DNA from: Peribacillus simplex
GTDB taxonomy: Bacteria > Bacillota > Bacilli > Bacillales > DSM-1321
Assembly (NCBI RefSeq): GCF_001578185.1
Contig: NZ_CP011008.1
Location: 2,012,001-2,076,000, forward strand
Direction of reading: 5' to 3'
DNA: 64,000 bases
Both the position numbers and the translations under genes were made by a program. The notes beneath the pieces are model-generated. The model saw nothing but the letters and a program-made list of their open reading frames with translations, did not search any database and had not been told where the DNA came from. Below, one piece after another: positions 35,519 through 45,394 of the stretch (its first letter is position 1; every line of letters begins with the position of its first letter).

Positions 35519-36727
35519 TCTCCATCCGAATGACGTAATTCTAGTCTTGAGAGGGGGAAATTAGAAAAAACGCACTAAAAAGCGGTAGGTGTTTTCTCTA
35601 GTTAGATAACCGTTGTTATAGCTTTATTTTTTCAAAATATACTATTATTAGAAGTGTAGGCCAAGGCATCAGTCTTTTCTATTTTTTATGATAGAAACAA
35701 AGTCAGAATCAAAAGAAGATGAATCCTGGGCAATTTGTGGGTTAAGCGTTTAACGCTAAACCTTTTTTCTAAGCTAATAAAGTCAGTATCCGATGGCTGA
35801 CCATCCTGGGTGAAAAAATGCCCATGTAGACAATGGTTCGTTTTCGTTTTGTTACTATATGTCTCGAAAAATGGAAAACTGGATATGGAAGGAACTCCAT
35901 GCCCAGTTTAATTTAGATGAACATGAACTATATTAGACAAACCTAGGCTGTTGACCACGTTGACATTTTATAAAAACATATCCCAATAGTGCATTGTCAA
36001 AATTCGGTTTGAAGTTTTGAAAAGAAACGCTTTTGTCAAGAAGCTTTCTCCCACTGGCGACTGGTGGTTATTTAGACTACATAAATGACTTTACCCTAAA
36101 AAAAGGAAGGTTTTGAGGCGTTTGTTCAATAATATAAACATTATTTTGATTCAATTAAGTTTTTAGAAAGTATCTGATAATTTGTCCCATGCAAATGCCT
36201 CGTTATATACATACCATGATAAAAGATGCTATCCTACTATTGCAATTACGATTGATCCATCAATGTTGCGTTGACCACTGTTAAGGGGGTCTATCCACTA
36301 TTAATATTCTTGCAGTAGAGAAAGAGTAAATGATTAAGGGTTTCTTAAGTAGGCAATTTCACAGACATGAAGAAATAATAAAGGTGATATGCAACAAATT
36401 TGTCAATCAGGGATGAATAGCATAAACAGAGATTAGAAGTATCATTAACCATGCGAACAACTTGAAGATCTGGCAAGGTCAAAGAACATGACTTAAAGAA
36501 GTTGTGTTACAGATTGAAAAATCACAATCTTTTAAACTCATGAGAGTCTTGATACTGTTTCCGAATTAATTTGTTAGAGAAAATAGAACCGTCATTAATT
36601 CCTATCATGGATGGCAAGCGGGATAGTTTATCCTTCGACTGACGGGGGCTGATTTTCAGGATGTGTGAAAAATTCTTTCTATTTGAAATTATCGTTAATA
36701 ATAACTCTTATCGAGAGGTGGAAAAAA
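35519..36727. other. 1.2 kb without a recognisable gene
   Basis: All six frames are broken. AT-rich with scattered short inverted repeats (for example GAAAAAACGC...GTGTTTTCTC at about 35565-35600). No IS end or RNA was identified. It is probably decayed gene material. Confidence 0.4.
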
Positions 36728-37648
36728 ATGAAAGCAGATGCCGTTTTTGAAGGTGGGGGGGCCAGGGGAATTGCTTTTATTGGAGCGATTCAAGCAATGG
36801 AAGAGGAAAAAGTAGAATGGGAAAGACTTGCTGGGACATCAGCAGGAGCAGTAATAGCTGCTCTTTTGGCTAGTGGCTATAAAAGCCATGAAATTAAGGA
36901 ACGCTTTAGTAAAATCGATTACTCAAAGCTTCGAGGCAGGACAATTCTGAATCGAATCCCCATTTTTGGATTATTTTTGGAACTTGTGGTTCATCTCGGG
37001 ATTTACAAAAACGATTATTTGGAAACATGGGTGGATTCTCTTCTTTCAGAAAAAGGGATTAAGACATTCGCGGATCTTCCAGATGGAAAGTTGAAGATAA
37101 TTGCTTCTGATGTTTCGAATGGCCAGATGCTTATTTTGCCAGATGATTTGGAACGCTATGGGATGACTCCTGCTGATTTAAAAGTTTCAACCGCCGTAAT
37201 GATGAGTGCCTCCTTACCATTTTTCTTCCGTCCGGTTATTTGGAAATCAAAAGACCGGAAAAAATCCTACATTTTAGATGGTGGTTTACTTAGTAACTTC
37301 CCAATATGGATATTTGATACAGACAATCCTCGCTTTCCAACATTCGGATTCCATTTTGTGAAAGATGAAGTTAACATAGATGCGGTTATACCAACGCCAA
37401 TCCACCTTTTCAAAAATATATTTAAAACGATGCTTCAAGCCCATGATTTACGTTATATGAACGAAGAAACGATTGAACGCACGATTCAAATTCCTACTGG
37501 CGGCATCAACGCAACGGATTTTGAACTGAATGAGGATGAAATCGACTTTCTCTATAAATCAGGCTATACTTCTGCAAAAGAATTTTTGTCGAAGTGGGAT
37601 TTTGAACAATATAAGGTCAAACGCATGCAAAGAGTAAAAAATAAGTAG
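36728..37648 (+). CDS. Patatin-like phospholipase
   Basis: 306 aa from ATG 36728 (GAGAGGTGG upstream). Ser-Asp dyad hydrolase: oxyanion loop EGGGARGIAF (residues 7-16), nucleophile elbow G-T-S-A-G (about residue 37) and the catalytic Asp in LDGGLLSNFP (about 196). It is cytosolic, without a signal peptide. The family contains lipid acyl hydrolases. No toxin-antitoxin or CBASS partner (no cyclase gene) lies beside it. Confidence 0.85.
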   Translation: MKADAVFEGGGARGIAFIGAIQAMEEEKVEWERLAGTSAGAVIAALLASGYKSHEIKERFSKIDYSKLRGRTILNRIPIFGLFLELVVHLGIYKNDYLETWVDSLLSEKGIKTFADLPDGKLKIIASDVSNGQMLILPDDLERYGMTPADLKVSTAVMMSASLPFFFRPVIWKSKDRKKSYILDGGLLSNFPIWIFDTDNPRFPTFGFHFVKDEVNIDAVIPTPIHLFKNIFKTMLQAHDLRYMNEETIERTIQIPTGGINATDFELNEDEIDFLYKSGYTSAKEFLSKWDFEQYKVKRMQRVKNK

Positions 37649-37650
37649 GA

Positions 37651-37671
37651 GAAACGATATGCTATCGTTTC
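37651..37671. terminator. Hairpin after the patatin gene
   Basis: GAAACGATA-TGC-TATCGTTTC, with no T-run. A second weak GAGC/GCTC hairpin with TTTTTCTT follows at 37690-37720. Confidence 0.45.
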
Positions 37672-37720
37672 AAAAGGGTGAAAGAGGTGGACAAGGAGCT
37701 GTTACGACGGCTCTTTTTCT

Positions 37721-38323
37721 TATTGAATGAACGAACCAATCGTTTAATTCAAAAGCAATAAGTGGAATTACAATCATAAAAAATTAAGATAATATATTAT
37801 TTTGATATTGCTTAACAAATATTATAAAAGCATTTAAATGTATGAGGAAATGAGACTTTTAAAAATTATTAGATGACATAATAAATAGTATCTTTTACGA
37901 CGTCTATGTGAACCAGTCAAAGAATTGACCGAACATAAAAAACTACTTCTTTCGAAAAAAATCTTGACTGAGACATATTCCAAGTCTTGAATGAAGTCAT
38001 AAAATTCCACAGCTTCTAAAGGAGGTAACGATAATTTGGATAATGATTCTTCAGACCCCTTTTTATATATATATTTATAAAAATAAAATAAATCTAGTTA
38101 TATTTTCATACTAATGTTAATATAAAGTGGTAGATAATACCTAAATATGGAAAGGGGAGGATTTAATAAACAGATATAGAAATCGGAATTGTTCCCGCCT
38201 CAGCCTTCAGCCTTCAGCCTCTACTTAGATCACTCCATAAACAGCATCTTCTATGAGAGAATTTATTTCTTAAATGTAGGAAAAATGTTAAGAAAAAATC
38301 TACTAGAAGGGGAATAGAATATT
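37721..38323. other. Intergenic region, AT-rich
   Basis: No gene. Contains AAAGGAGGTAACG at about 38020 without an open frame after it, and GGGGAGG near 38155 with the same outcome. A short triplicated CAGCCTTCAG stretch lies at about 38200-38220. Confidence 0.4.
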
Positions 38324-38907
38324 ATGAAAAATATATTTGCCTTTTCATTATCGTTGATTATTTTATTTAGTTTTGTAGCTCCTTCCTTGCAAGTATAGAA
38401 GTTAGCAACGAGACATCGACACAACAAGAAGTAAACGAACATGCCTATTCTTTTAATGAACTAGAAATAATAAGTAATACGATTTTAACGGAGCAAGAGA
38501 TTGAAAATCTATATAATGAAGTTATGAGTATTAATACACTTAACTCTGGTGGTATAACTGCATATGGACCTATTTCAGGTGGATCAACAATAACTGAAAT
38601 AGCTCCTATTTATAGAACCTACAAAAATACCGGTGTAAATGAAGCCAAAAATCTAATTTTTGCATATATGATGAAAAAGATTCCTAAAAAACTGACAGAT
38701 AGTGTATTCGCTAATTGGCTTTTTGTAAAGTTAAATAGCTGGTCCAAAATTAGTCCAACTTACGTGGGTTCTTGGGTATCAAGTTCATATAGCACTGCAG
38801 AAAAGAAAAGAAATTATCATGCGACAGTGGTTCATTATGGCAAAAGTAATTACACATCACCTAAATCAGTTCAATATTTCCAATGCAATTACTGGTTTGG
38901 GAAATAA
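38324..38907 (+). pseudogene. Secreted protein gene with one frameshift behind the signal peptide
   Basis: ATG 38324 follows AGAAGGGGA and opens a clear signal peptide (MKNIFAFSLSLIILFSFVAPS) that runs to a stop at 38396. A shift at about 38385 joins it to the frame SIEVSNETSTQQEVNEHAYS, which stays open through TEQEIENLYNEV to the stop at 38907 (mature part about 170 aa). The mature end is Tyr/Ser/Lys-rich (VGSWVSSSYSTAEKKRNYHA). From 38524 an internal ATG gives 127 aa. The family is not recognised. It is followed 12 bases later by a membrane protein gene. Confidence 0.6.
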
Positions 38908-38919
38908 TAAATCGAGGAA

Positions 38920-39288
38920 ATGGGGAATAAGATGAATTTGAAAATATTATTGAGAATAGGTATCTTTTTATTATTTTCTTTTCTTATGATTTTTGATTAT
39001 TTCCCTCATCTCGTTCTCAAAGACATTCCTAAAACTGCACTGACAATTGGAATGATCTCATTAGCGGTTGTCTATATTGTCATTAATCGAAAGACTGAAA
39101 AAGATTGTGAAAATGCATTAATTGGAGAAGCAGTATTTATTTTTTATATGTTAGTGCTAATAGGATTATTAACGGTAATGGGCGGAAAATCCACTGTAGG
39201 AATCTCTTTGAATAATCCTATGTTATGGTTTGTTTTATTATTGACAATCGTTGATATGACCGTAAAATATAGGAAAATGAATGCTTAG
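38920..39288 (+). CDS. Four-helix membrane protein, partner of the secreted protein
   Basis: 122 aa from 38920, or 118 aa from ATG 38932. Four hydrophobic segments (about residues 9-27, 38-56, 66-86, 100-114) and a basic end KYRKMNA. It is co-directional with and 12 bases from the broken secreted-protein gene. A secreted peptide plus a small membrane protein is a bacteriocin-immunity layout, but nothing else (modification enzyme, ABC exporter) is present. Confidence 0.5.
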   Translation: MGNKMNLKILLRIGIFLLFSFLMIFDYFPHLVLKDIPKTALTIGMISLAVVYIVINRKTEKDCENALIGEAVFIFYMLVLIGLLTVMGGKSTVGISLNNPMLWFVLLLTIVDMTVKYRKMNA

Positions 39289-39466
39289 AAAACGCTAAAC
39301 TTATGAAATTGGGGAAATTCCGGACGAAAAAACAGCCAGTGGGCTGCCTATTTACTTCATATTATCTCAGACTAAAGCTTTAGGCACATAACATGTACTT
39401 TATTATTTTCTTATAACGAACGAAGGAGCCTTTATAGCTTCTTCGTTTGGTTGGTTAAGAGTTCCC

Positions 39467-39873
39467 TTATTTAGTAATAAATCGAATCGTAGAATCTTTT
39501 CCATTGATACTCTTCAGCAAGAATTTAATTAATTCTGCGTGCCTTTCCTCAAGCCAATCTCGAGCGAATACATTAGGTGCAACTAATGTCACTTGGTCAC
39601 TTTCAATAGAAGAAAAGTACACATCTTTCATCCAAGCCTCATAGCTCGGTTTAGAGAACTTTTCTGCATTTGTAATTTAACAAGGGAGAATATATCTTTA
39701 TCGTCCAACAATTCATTATGTATTGACACATCTTTTAAAGGAGGTACAGCCTCTTGATCCGGGTTTAAATGATCTATTATTTGAGTGACACGATTTAATT
39801 CATGTCTTAGTGAAAGTTTTAGCTTTAGTAACTCCTGCATTAAAAAATCTTTAGATTTATCATTACTATCCAT
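39467..39873 (-). pseudogene. DnaA_N-domain protein gene, frameshifted
   Basis: The 5' frame from 39873 gives an 80-residue helical N-part (MQELLKLKLSLRHELNRV). After a shift at about 39662 the frame continues FSKPSYEAWMKDVYFSSIES and FARDWLEERHAELIKFLL to a stop at 39467. This second half matches the small N-terminal domain of the replication initiator DnaA. Stand-alone DnaA_N proteins of about 140 aa occur in bacilli, with unknown function. If the shift is real the domain is lost. Confidence 0.65.
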
Positions 39874-39996
39874 TGTACGTCCCCTTGATGTCTGGTTATC
39901 TTTCTATTATAACTTTTTTATGTTCTAGTCCCATGTCGAATTCTACACGAAATAAGGTAGAAAACTATACTAGGAAGCAATAGGTAAAAGTCCAAG

Positions 39997-40031
39997 AAAG
40001 ATCCATGAAGTATTAGTTCATGGATCTTTTT
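39997..40031. terminator. Bidirectional terminator
   Basis: AAAGATCCATGAA / TTCATGGATCTTTTT. It overlaps the end of the Spo0E-like gene on the minus strand. Confidence 0.75.
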
Positions 40032-40197
40032 AGACATATTCTAAATCATTTGGTTCTTTTTCATTTGTAAGTAAATTCAACAGTTCATCTAGTTCCTGGC
40101 TTTTATGTAATGTTTTTGGGGCAGTAAATCCATAAATCAATCCGATGTTTATTAGTTCTTTCCTCAATATCTCAATTTTTTCAAATAATGCTTCCAT
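40030..40197 (-). CDS. Spo0E-like sporulation regulatory protein
   Basis: 55 aa. The two-helix Spo0E pattern is clear: IEILRKELINIGLIYGFTAP, then the SQELD motif (KSQELDELLNLL), whose residues interact with and dephosphorylate Spo0A~P in known members. ATG 40197 has GGAGAG close upstream. It should delay sporulation. It is adjacent to, and in the same direction as, the broken DnaA_N gene. Confidence 0.75.
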   Translation of the reverse strand: MEALFEKIEILRKELINIGLIYGFTAPKTLHKSQELDELLNLLTNEKEPNDLEYV

Positions 40198-40735
40198 ACT
40201 CTCCAATGCAGAATCCTCAAGTGCTTTCTTTTTTTGTTATGAAACTATTATTACATAAATTAGGATGTTTTTAAACCAAAGGTGAGTATTGACTAAGATT
40301 ATTACTGAAGCATTTTTAGTCCGATTTTAGAAAACTATGATGATTTCTAAACCTTCCTTTGAATCAAGGTTTCCTTACTGCGGTGGGATCCAACCACGTG
40401 ATGGCGATCTTTCTTTTATTCCATTATTTCGCTGGCTTCTTTAGGCTTTTATAGTTTTAAAGGTTTATTGTAAAAATAGCCCATAGCAGTTATTTGTAAC
40501 GATTAAATAAATGATTCATTAAGAAAAATAGGTTGAAAGAATGACGTTGTATGTAAAAGTTTGTAGGTCTATGTAAATGCATGAGTGAATCAGATCTGTT
40601 TTATTGTTTAAAGAGACCCATAAGTCCTGCACGGAAATCCCTAATTGGAAATTTGTTGATTTACACTTATTCATACACCTTTAAAAGGGCCATACTATAC
40701 TTGAACCAGATTCAAATAATAGGAGGGAAAGATCA
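40198..40735. other. phoD upstream region with possible Pho boxes
   Basis: No gene. TTTACA (40660-40665) and TCATACA (40671-40677) are spaced like PhoP repeats, and two TGTAAA copies (complement TTTACA) lie at about 40550-40580. AGGAGGGAAAG precedes the phoD ATG. PhoP control would suit phoD but is not proven. Confidence 0.4.
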
Positions 40736-42478
40736 ATGAATAATGAAAGAGCAATGGATGATTTAATTAAGAATTGGAGCGAATTAGGTAAGAATATGGA
40801 CCGCCGAAACTTTATCCAGGGAGCAAGTAAACTTGCCGGACTTTCATTAGGTCTTGCCCTTGCTCAATCAATGGGCGGGATTGAAGTGAATGCTGCCCCG
40901 AAATTCAGTGATTTTCCATTTAATCTTGGTGTAGCTTCCGGTGATCCGCTCTCGGATAGTGTTGTTTTATGGACAAGGCTGGCACCTGATCCGTTAAATG
41001 GAGGAGGTATGCCACAAGAAGCCATATCCGTTAAATGGGAAGTGGCAAAGGATGAAAATTTCAGACAGATTGTACAACAAGGCAAGGAAATAGCCAGGCC
41101 GGAACTTGGCCATTCCGTTCATGTGGAAGTAAGCGGGTTAAAACCGGATATGGTCTATTTTTACCGTTTTAAAAGTGGAGGGGAAGTAAGTCAGACTGGA
41201 AAAACGAAAACACTTCCGCCAATCGGTTCAAGTGTTTCAAGCCTGTCATTCGCTTTTGTTTCATGCCAGCAATTTGAGCATGGTTATTATACGGCATATA
41301 AACATTTGGCAAAAGAAGATTTGGATCTTGTCTTTCACCTTGGCGATTACATATATGAGTATGGGCCAAATGAATATGTTGCTTCTACAGGTAATGTCCG
41401 TGTACATAACAGTCCGGAAATCATTACTCTTGAGGATTATCGAAATAGATACGCACAATACCGCTCTGATACTCATTTAAAAGCGGCACACGCTGCTTTC
41501 CCATGGGTCGTGACTTGGGATGATCATGAAGTTGAAAACAATTATGCAAATGTCATCCCGGAAAAAGGACAATCGGTTGAAGCATTCATCAAGAGAAGGG
41601 CAGCCGCTTATCAGGCTTATTATGAGCATATGCCCCTTCGTAAATCTTCCTTGCCAAAGGGAGCGGATATGCGGTTATACCGAAATTTCACTTATGGCGA
41701 CCTGGCCTCTTTCTTCGTACTGGATTCACGCCAATACAGGGATGATCAGGCAAACGGCGATGTCAGTTCACCGCAAACGCCTGAGTCACTTGATCCAAAT
41801 CGTACATTACTAGGTCGAGAGCAGGAACAGTGGCTAACTGATAATCTTTTGAAATCAAAAACGAAGTGGAATGTGCTGCCACAGCAGATTTTCTTTGCAC
41901 AACGGAATTATGGAACACCTACCGCTCCCAAATTTAGCATGGATTCTTGGGATGGTTACCCGGCTGCACGTGATCGTTTGATTGATGTAATTAATAATAA
42001 TAATATAGAAAATTTGGTCGTGTTGACCGGTGATGTACATGCAAGCTGGGCAGCCAATTTAAAGGCGGATTTCAATGATCCAAATTCAAGGACTTTCGGT
42101 GTGGAGTTTGTCGGCACATCCATCACATCCGGTGGAAACGGAGCAGATAAGCGTGCGGATACAGATAAAATACTAAGCCAGAATCCACATATTAAGTTCT
42201 TTAATGATTACCGTGGGTATGTCCGATGCAAAGTAACACCAGAACAATGGAAGGCGGATTACCGTGTAGTTCCTTTCGTGACAGATCCAGGAGCGGATAT
42301 ATCGACAAGAGCATCCTTTGTGTTTGATAAGGATCAAGCTGGACTAAGAAAGGTTGCGTCAGCAACGGTTACGGAAGGTATCCAAAAAACGAAAGAAGTC
42401 GAGGAAGATCGGACACGGGCCCATAATCGCGCACATGAAAAACAAAGAATGAACAAGCAGAGGAAAGTCACTAATTGA
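40736..42478 (+). CDS. phoD: Alkaline phosphatase/phosphodiesterase PhoD, Tat-exported
   Basis: 580 aa. The twin-arginine signal is in MDRRNFIQGASKLAGLSLGL (residues about 21-45) with the cleavage region near VNAA. The N-domain (55-160) is FN3-like, and the catalytic domain shows LVFHLGDYIYEYG, WDDHEVENNY and LTGDVHASW, the PhoD metal-site motifs (Fe/Ca). The C-terminal 35 residues are a charged helix (KTKEVEEDRTRAHNRAHEKQ), longer than in B. subtilis PhoD. It releases phosphate from phosphodiesters or teichoic acids outside the cell. It is followed by its own Tat translocase genes. Confidence 0.93.
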   Translation: MNNERAMDDLIKNWSELGKNMDRRNFIQGASKLAGLSLGLALAQSMGGIEVNAAPKFSDFPFNLGVASGDPLSDSVVLWTRLAPDPLNGGGMPQEAISVKWEVAKDENFRQIVQQGKEIARPELGHSVHVEVSGLKPDMVYFYRFKSGGEVSQTGKTKTLPPIGSSVSSLSFAFVSCQQFEHGYYTAYKHLAKEDLDLVFHLGDYIYEYGPNEYVASTGNVRVHNSPEIITLEDYRNRYAQYRSDTHLKAAHAAFPWVVTWDDHEVENNYANVIPEKGQSVEAFIKRRAAAYQAYYEHMPLRKSSLPKGADMRLYRNFTYGDLASFFVLDSRQYRDDQANGDVSSPQTPESLDPNRTLLGREQEQWLTDNLLKSKTKWNVLPQQIFFAQRNYGTPTAPKFSMDSWDGYPAARDRLIDVINNNNIENLVVLTGDVHASWAANLKADFNDPNSRTFGVEFVGTSITSGGNGADKRADTDKILSQNPHIKFFNDYRGYVRCKVTPEQWKADYRVVPFVTDPGADISTRASFVFDKDQAGLRKVASATVTEGIQKTKEVEEDRTRAHNRAHEKQRMNKQRKVTN

Positions 42479-42536
42479 TAGAAAGACAAGGAAATGTGAA
42501 TGGAAAAATAATTATACTTGATTGGAGTGAATGAGA

Positions 42537-42749
42537 ATGCTTTCTAATATAGGGATACCTGGTCTGGTCATCGTCCTCGTGATTGCACTGATTATTTTTG
42601 GACCGTCCAAGCTGCCGGAAATCGGCCGTGCATTTGGTAGAACTTTATCCGAATTCAAAAGTGCAACCAAAGGATTGGTGAATGATTCAGATAAAGAGGA
42701 TGAAAACGAGAATAAAGCTGCGTTAAAAGCCGTTAAAAAAGAAGGATGA
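42537..42749 (+). CDS. tatA: Twin-arginine translocase component TatA (TatAd)
   Basis: 70 aa from ATG 42537, which is 9 bases after GGAG. One N-terminal membrane helix ([18 protein letters not shown]) with the conserved F-G-P-x-K-L-P hinge, then an amphipathic helix [19 protein letters not shown]. It works with the TatC encoded downstream to export PhoD. Confidence 0.92.
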   Translation: MLSNIGIPGLVIVLVIALIIFGPSKLPEIGRAFGRTLSEFKSATKGLVNDSDKEDENENKAALKAVKKEG

Positions 42750-42877
42750 ATTTAATGGGATAGAGCGGGCGGAAAGACTCGCCTGCTTCTTTTCATGAGA
42801 AGAGTTCGAGGGATATTGGATTTAGCAATTCTAATACTTATATATGGCTTGTAAATTGGCAAAAAGGAGGAGTGAAA

Positions 42878-43612
42878 GTGGAAAGCAAGGATATACACGT
42901 TATTGAGCATATGGAGGAACTCCGAAGCAGAATCATTAAAACACTGATAGGTTTTCTCGTTTTTTTTATAGTGAGTTTCATATTCGTACAGGATATTTAT
43001 GAACTGCTTATTAAGGATTTAGATGGGAAGCTTGCCGTGCTCGGTCCAAGTGACATCCTGTGGGTCTATATGATAATTGCTGCGGTTTGCGCAATAGCTG
43101 CAACGATTCCGCTAGCTGCCTATCAGTTATGGCGCTTTGTGGCTCCTGCATTGAAACCGGAAGAGAGAAGAGTTACATTCCGGTTCATTCCTGGGCTGTT
43201 CATCTTATTCATCACAGGTATCTCATTTGGATATTTTGTTTTGTTTCCAATAGTGCTTGGTTTCCTCACTTCCCTATCAGCCGGGCAATTCGAGATGATG
43301 TTCACAGCTGAAAAGTACTTTCGGTTCATGATTAATTTGATCTTACCATTCGGGATTCTATTTGAAATGCCGCTTGTGGTCATGTTCCTGACCAGATTGG
43401 GAATCATCAATCCAACAGTGTTGAAAAAGTCTCGAAAGATTTCTTATTTCGTCCTGGTCATCATCTCTATCCTGATTACGCCTCCTGATATGATTTCGGA
43501 CATTTTGGTTATCGTCCCTTTGCTTGTGCTTTATGAAGTGAGTGTGCAGCTGTCCAATATGGTTTATCGGAAAAGGCTTATGAAAGATGAGTCAGCATTA
43601 CCTGTAACATGA
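42878..43612 (+). CDS. tatC: Twin-arginine translocase component TatC (TatCd)
   Basis: 244 aa from GTG 42878 (AAGGAGG 7 bases upstream). The N-terminal HIEHMEELRSRI-type motif (VIEHMEELRSRIIKTL), the conserved FVAPALKPEERR loop, and six membrane helices ending IISILITPPDMISD are typical. TatC recognises the RR signal. Together phoD-tatAd-tatCd is the minimal dedicated Tat system known from B. subtilis. Confidence 0.93.
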   Translation: MESKDIHVIEHMEELRSRIIKTLIGFLVFFIVSFIFVQDIYELLIKDLDGKLAVLGPSDILWVYMIIAAVCAIAATIPLAAYQLWRFVAPALKPEERRVTFRFIPGLFILFITGISFGYFVLFPIVLGFLTSLSAGQFEMMFTAEKYFRFMINLILPFGILFEMPLVVMFLTRLGIINPTVLKKSRKISYFVLVIISILITPPDMISDILVIVPLLVLYEVSVQLSNMVYRKRLMKDESALPVT

Positions 43613-43669
43613 AATGGTTAGCTGCTATTGAAAAAAACATTTCTTGGGAAATAGTCAATGGAACACTAA

Positions 43670-43703
43670 AAAGTTGAGGGACATAATTCCCTCAACTTTT
43701 TTA
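43670..43703 (+). terminator. Terminator after tatC
   Basis: AAAGTTGAGGG / CCCTCAACTTTTTT. Confidence 0.9.
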
Positions 43704-44385
43704 TTGCGGAATAATATTTGGTGGATCACTTAATAATCCATTTTTTGTCAGGTTCCCACTTCTCTTGGATTGGTCAGCTGTGGGAATCAAAACTAAGTCA
43801 ATGGAGGCAATCATTAGAATGAGTGAAGGTTAATACGGCGCTTTAAAATGTAAAGTCCTTCATGAAAAGTGTCTGGCCTTTCAGGTTAAACCGGTAAATT
43901 CAAAGCCTATAACTTGCAATATAACCTGTGGAAAGTACGGGAATTGAAAATTCAAATCATTTTTTTGGAATCATATTCATTTAGGTAAATCAAAGACTTC
44001 TGTAAATCGTTTCAAGGAAATCATAAGTTACTAGTTGGACAAAAGGCCTGCAATCCCTAAATGATTATAAGTGGCATGTTTTATTTTATTTATTAGAAGG
44101 AGAGGGGGTTATGGTTAGCGAATAATTGTAATCACTTGACATAAACCAGCCTATTTTAATTTCGCCCAATCATTTTAAACAAAAGACCACTAATACAAGA
44201 AACCCTAATATGAATAAGGTAAGGGGTCATTCCAAAGGAAGCATTATTAAATCAATGTGATTGTAAAGCTGAATGATTCGAAAAAAATGGATGGAGAAAT
44301 GAATGTTGATTGCATCGTTCAAGTATAAATATATATCTAGGGGGGAAAGCATGATCAAAATATTGAAAGGGGTGGTGAGAAATTT
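43704..44385. other. Intergenic region, about 680 bp
   Basis: No gene is visible. A GAAGGAGAGGGGGTT ribosome-like site at about 44095 is followed by a four-codon frame only. It is probably decayed. Confidence 0.35.
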
Positions 44386-45018
44386 ATGAGGGATCTAATG
44401 AAAATTATCGCAGGAAACATTTTCATGACCTTTGCCTATGCTTTTTTAATCGTTCCCAATGAAATTATTAATGGAGGCGTAACTAGCTCGGCATTATTAT
44501 TGCATGCATTATCAGGTTATAATATTGCCATGCTCGCCAATTTAGTTACAGGATTATTGTTAATCATTTGTTTAGTTTTTCTGGGGAAAGAGTACTTTTT
44601 TAAGTCAATTTTAAGTTCCTTTAGCTATATGCTGTTCTTCAATTTTTTTTATTCATTGAATTTTGATTTTGATGTGAATATTGTTCTAGTGATTCTTATT
44701 TCATCGATTTTGATAGCGATAGGATACTATTTCTGTATAACAGCAAATGCCTCCACTGTTGGCTTTGACGTGATCGCCTTAATATTACATCATAAGAATG
44801 AAAAAATAGATATTGCAGCGACAATAAGGATTATTAATCTTATCGTACTAATATTGGGCCTTCTTGTTTACGGTTATACATCGATTGTTAAGGGAATTGC
44901 GTTTACATTGTTTTTTTCATTTCTTTTAAAGAAAATGCTGGATAGGAAGCATAAGGTCTTAATGATAGGAAGGGATAGTGCGTTCGATGAAACCTCCAGT
45001 GTGAAAGAAGTAAAATGA
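44386..45018 (+). CDS. YitT/YczE-family membrane protein
   Basis: 210 aa with five to six membrane segments. The start (GNIFMTFAYAFLIVPNEIINGGVTSSALLL) and ASTVGFDVIALILHHKNEKI are the typical loop patterns of the YitT/YczE-like membrane family (DUF161-related). The C-terminus is cytosolic and charged. GGTGGTGAGAAATTT precedes ATG. The function is unknown; transport is likely. It is separate from the regulon that follows. Confidence 0.6.
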   Translation: MRDLMKIIAGNIFMTFAYAFLIVPNEIINGGVTSSALLLHALSGYNIAMLANLVTGLLLIICLVFLGKEYFFKSILSSFSYMLFFNFFYSLNFDFDVNIVLVILISSILIAIGYYFCITANASTVGFDVIALILHHKNEKIDIAATIRIINLIVLILGLLVYGYTSIVKGIAFTLFFSFLLKKMLDRKHKVLMIGRDSAFDETSSVKEVK

Positions 45019-45106
45019 AAAATTAGAGGTTAGCAGTGATTCTTGTATTAAGGGCCGCCATGTATTTAAATTTTCATTTTGTTATCTAAATATTCTGATT
45101 TTTAAA

Positions 45107-45135
45107 TTGACTTTAAAAAAATCAGAGTGTATTAT
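45107..45135 (+). promoter_or_regulatory. Promoter of the permease gene
   Basis: TTGACT (45107-45112), 17 bases, TATTAT (45130-45135). The same two hexamers and the same spacing are found before xsc. Confidence 0.8.
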
Positions 45136-45148
45136 ACACATAGAAAGT

Positions 45149-45170
45149 GGTACTAACATCATGACGTAGT
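45149..45170. promoter_or_regulatory. GntR operator site 1
   Basis: GGTACTAACATCATGACGTA: GRTAC followed by the inverted repeat ACAT-CATG-ACGT. It begins 14 bases after the -10 box, as at xsc. An overlapping longer repeat CTAACATCA / TGATGTTAG (45153-45177) may strengthen binding. Confidence 0.65.
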
Positions 45171-45394
45171 GATGTTAGATTCGCTTCGAATTTCAAGCCT
45201 TCAGGAAGGAGGAATAGTGATATAGAATCTTAGGTTCATAGCGTCATCTCCTGTGCTGTTTGAAAATGCCAGGTTTCCAAGTTTCCACTATCTTTGTTTA
45301 AGTGTAAAGGACAGGCAGCTGAAAAGCCTTGTTTTACATTCAAGTAGCGATTATCTTAGTTGATTCCCCAAAATATTGAAAGTTGGTGGAGGGT

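Noticed and set aside
36728..37648. CBASS-type antiphage phospholipase
   Set aside because: The patatin-like protein has no adjacent nucleotide cyclase or other defence gene, so a defence role is not supported.
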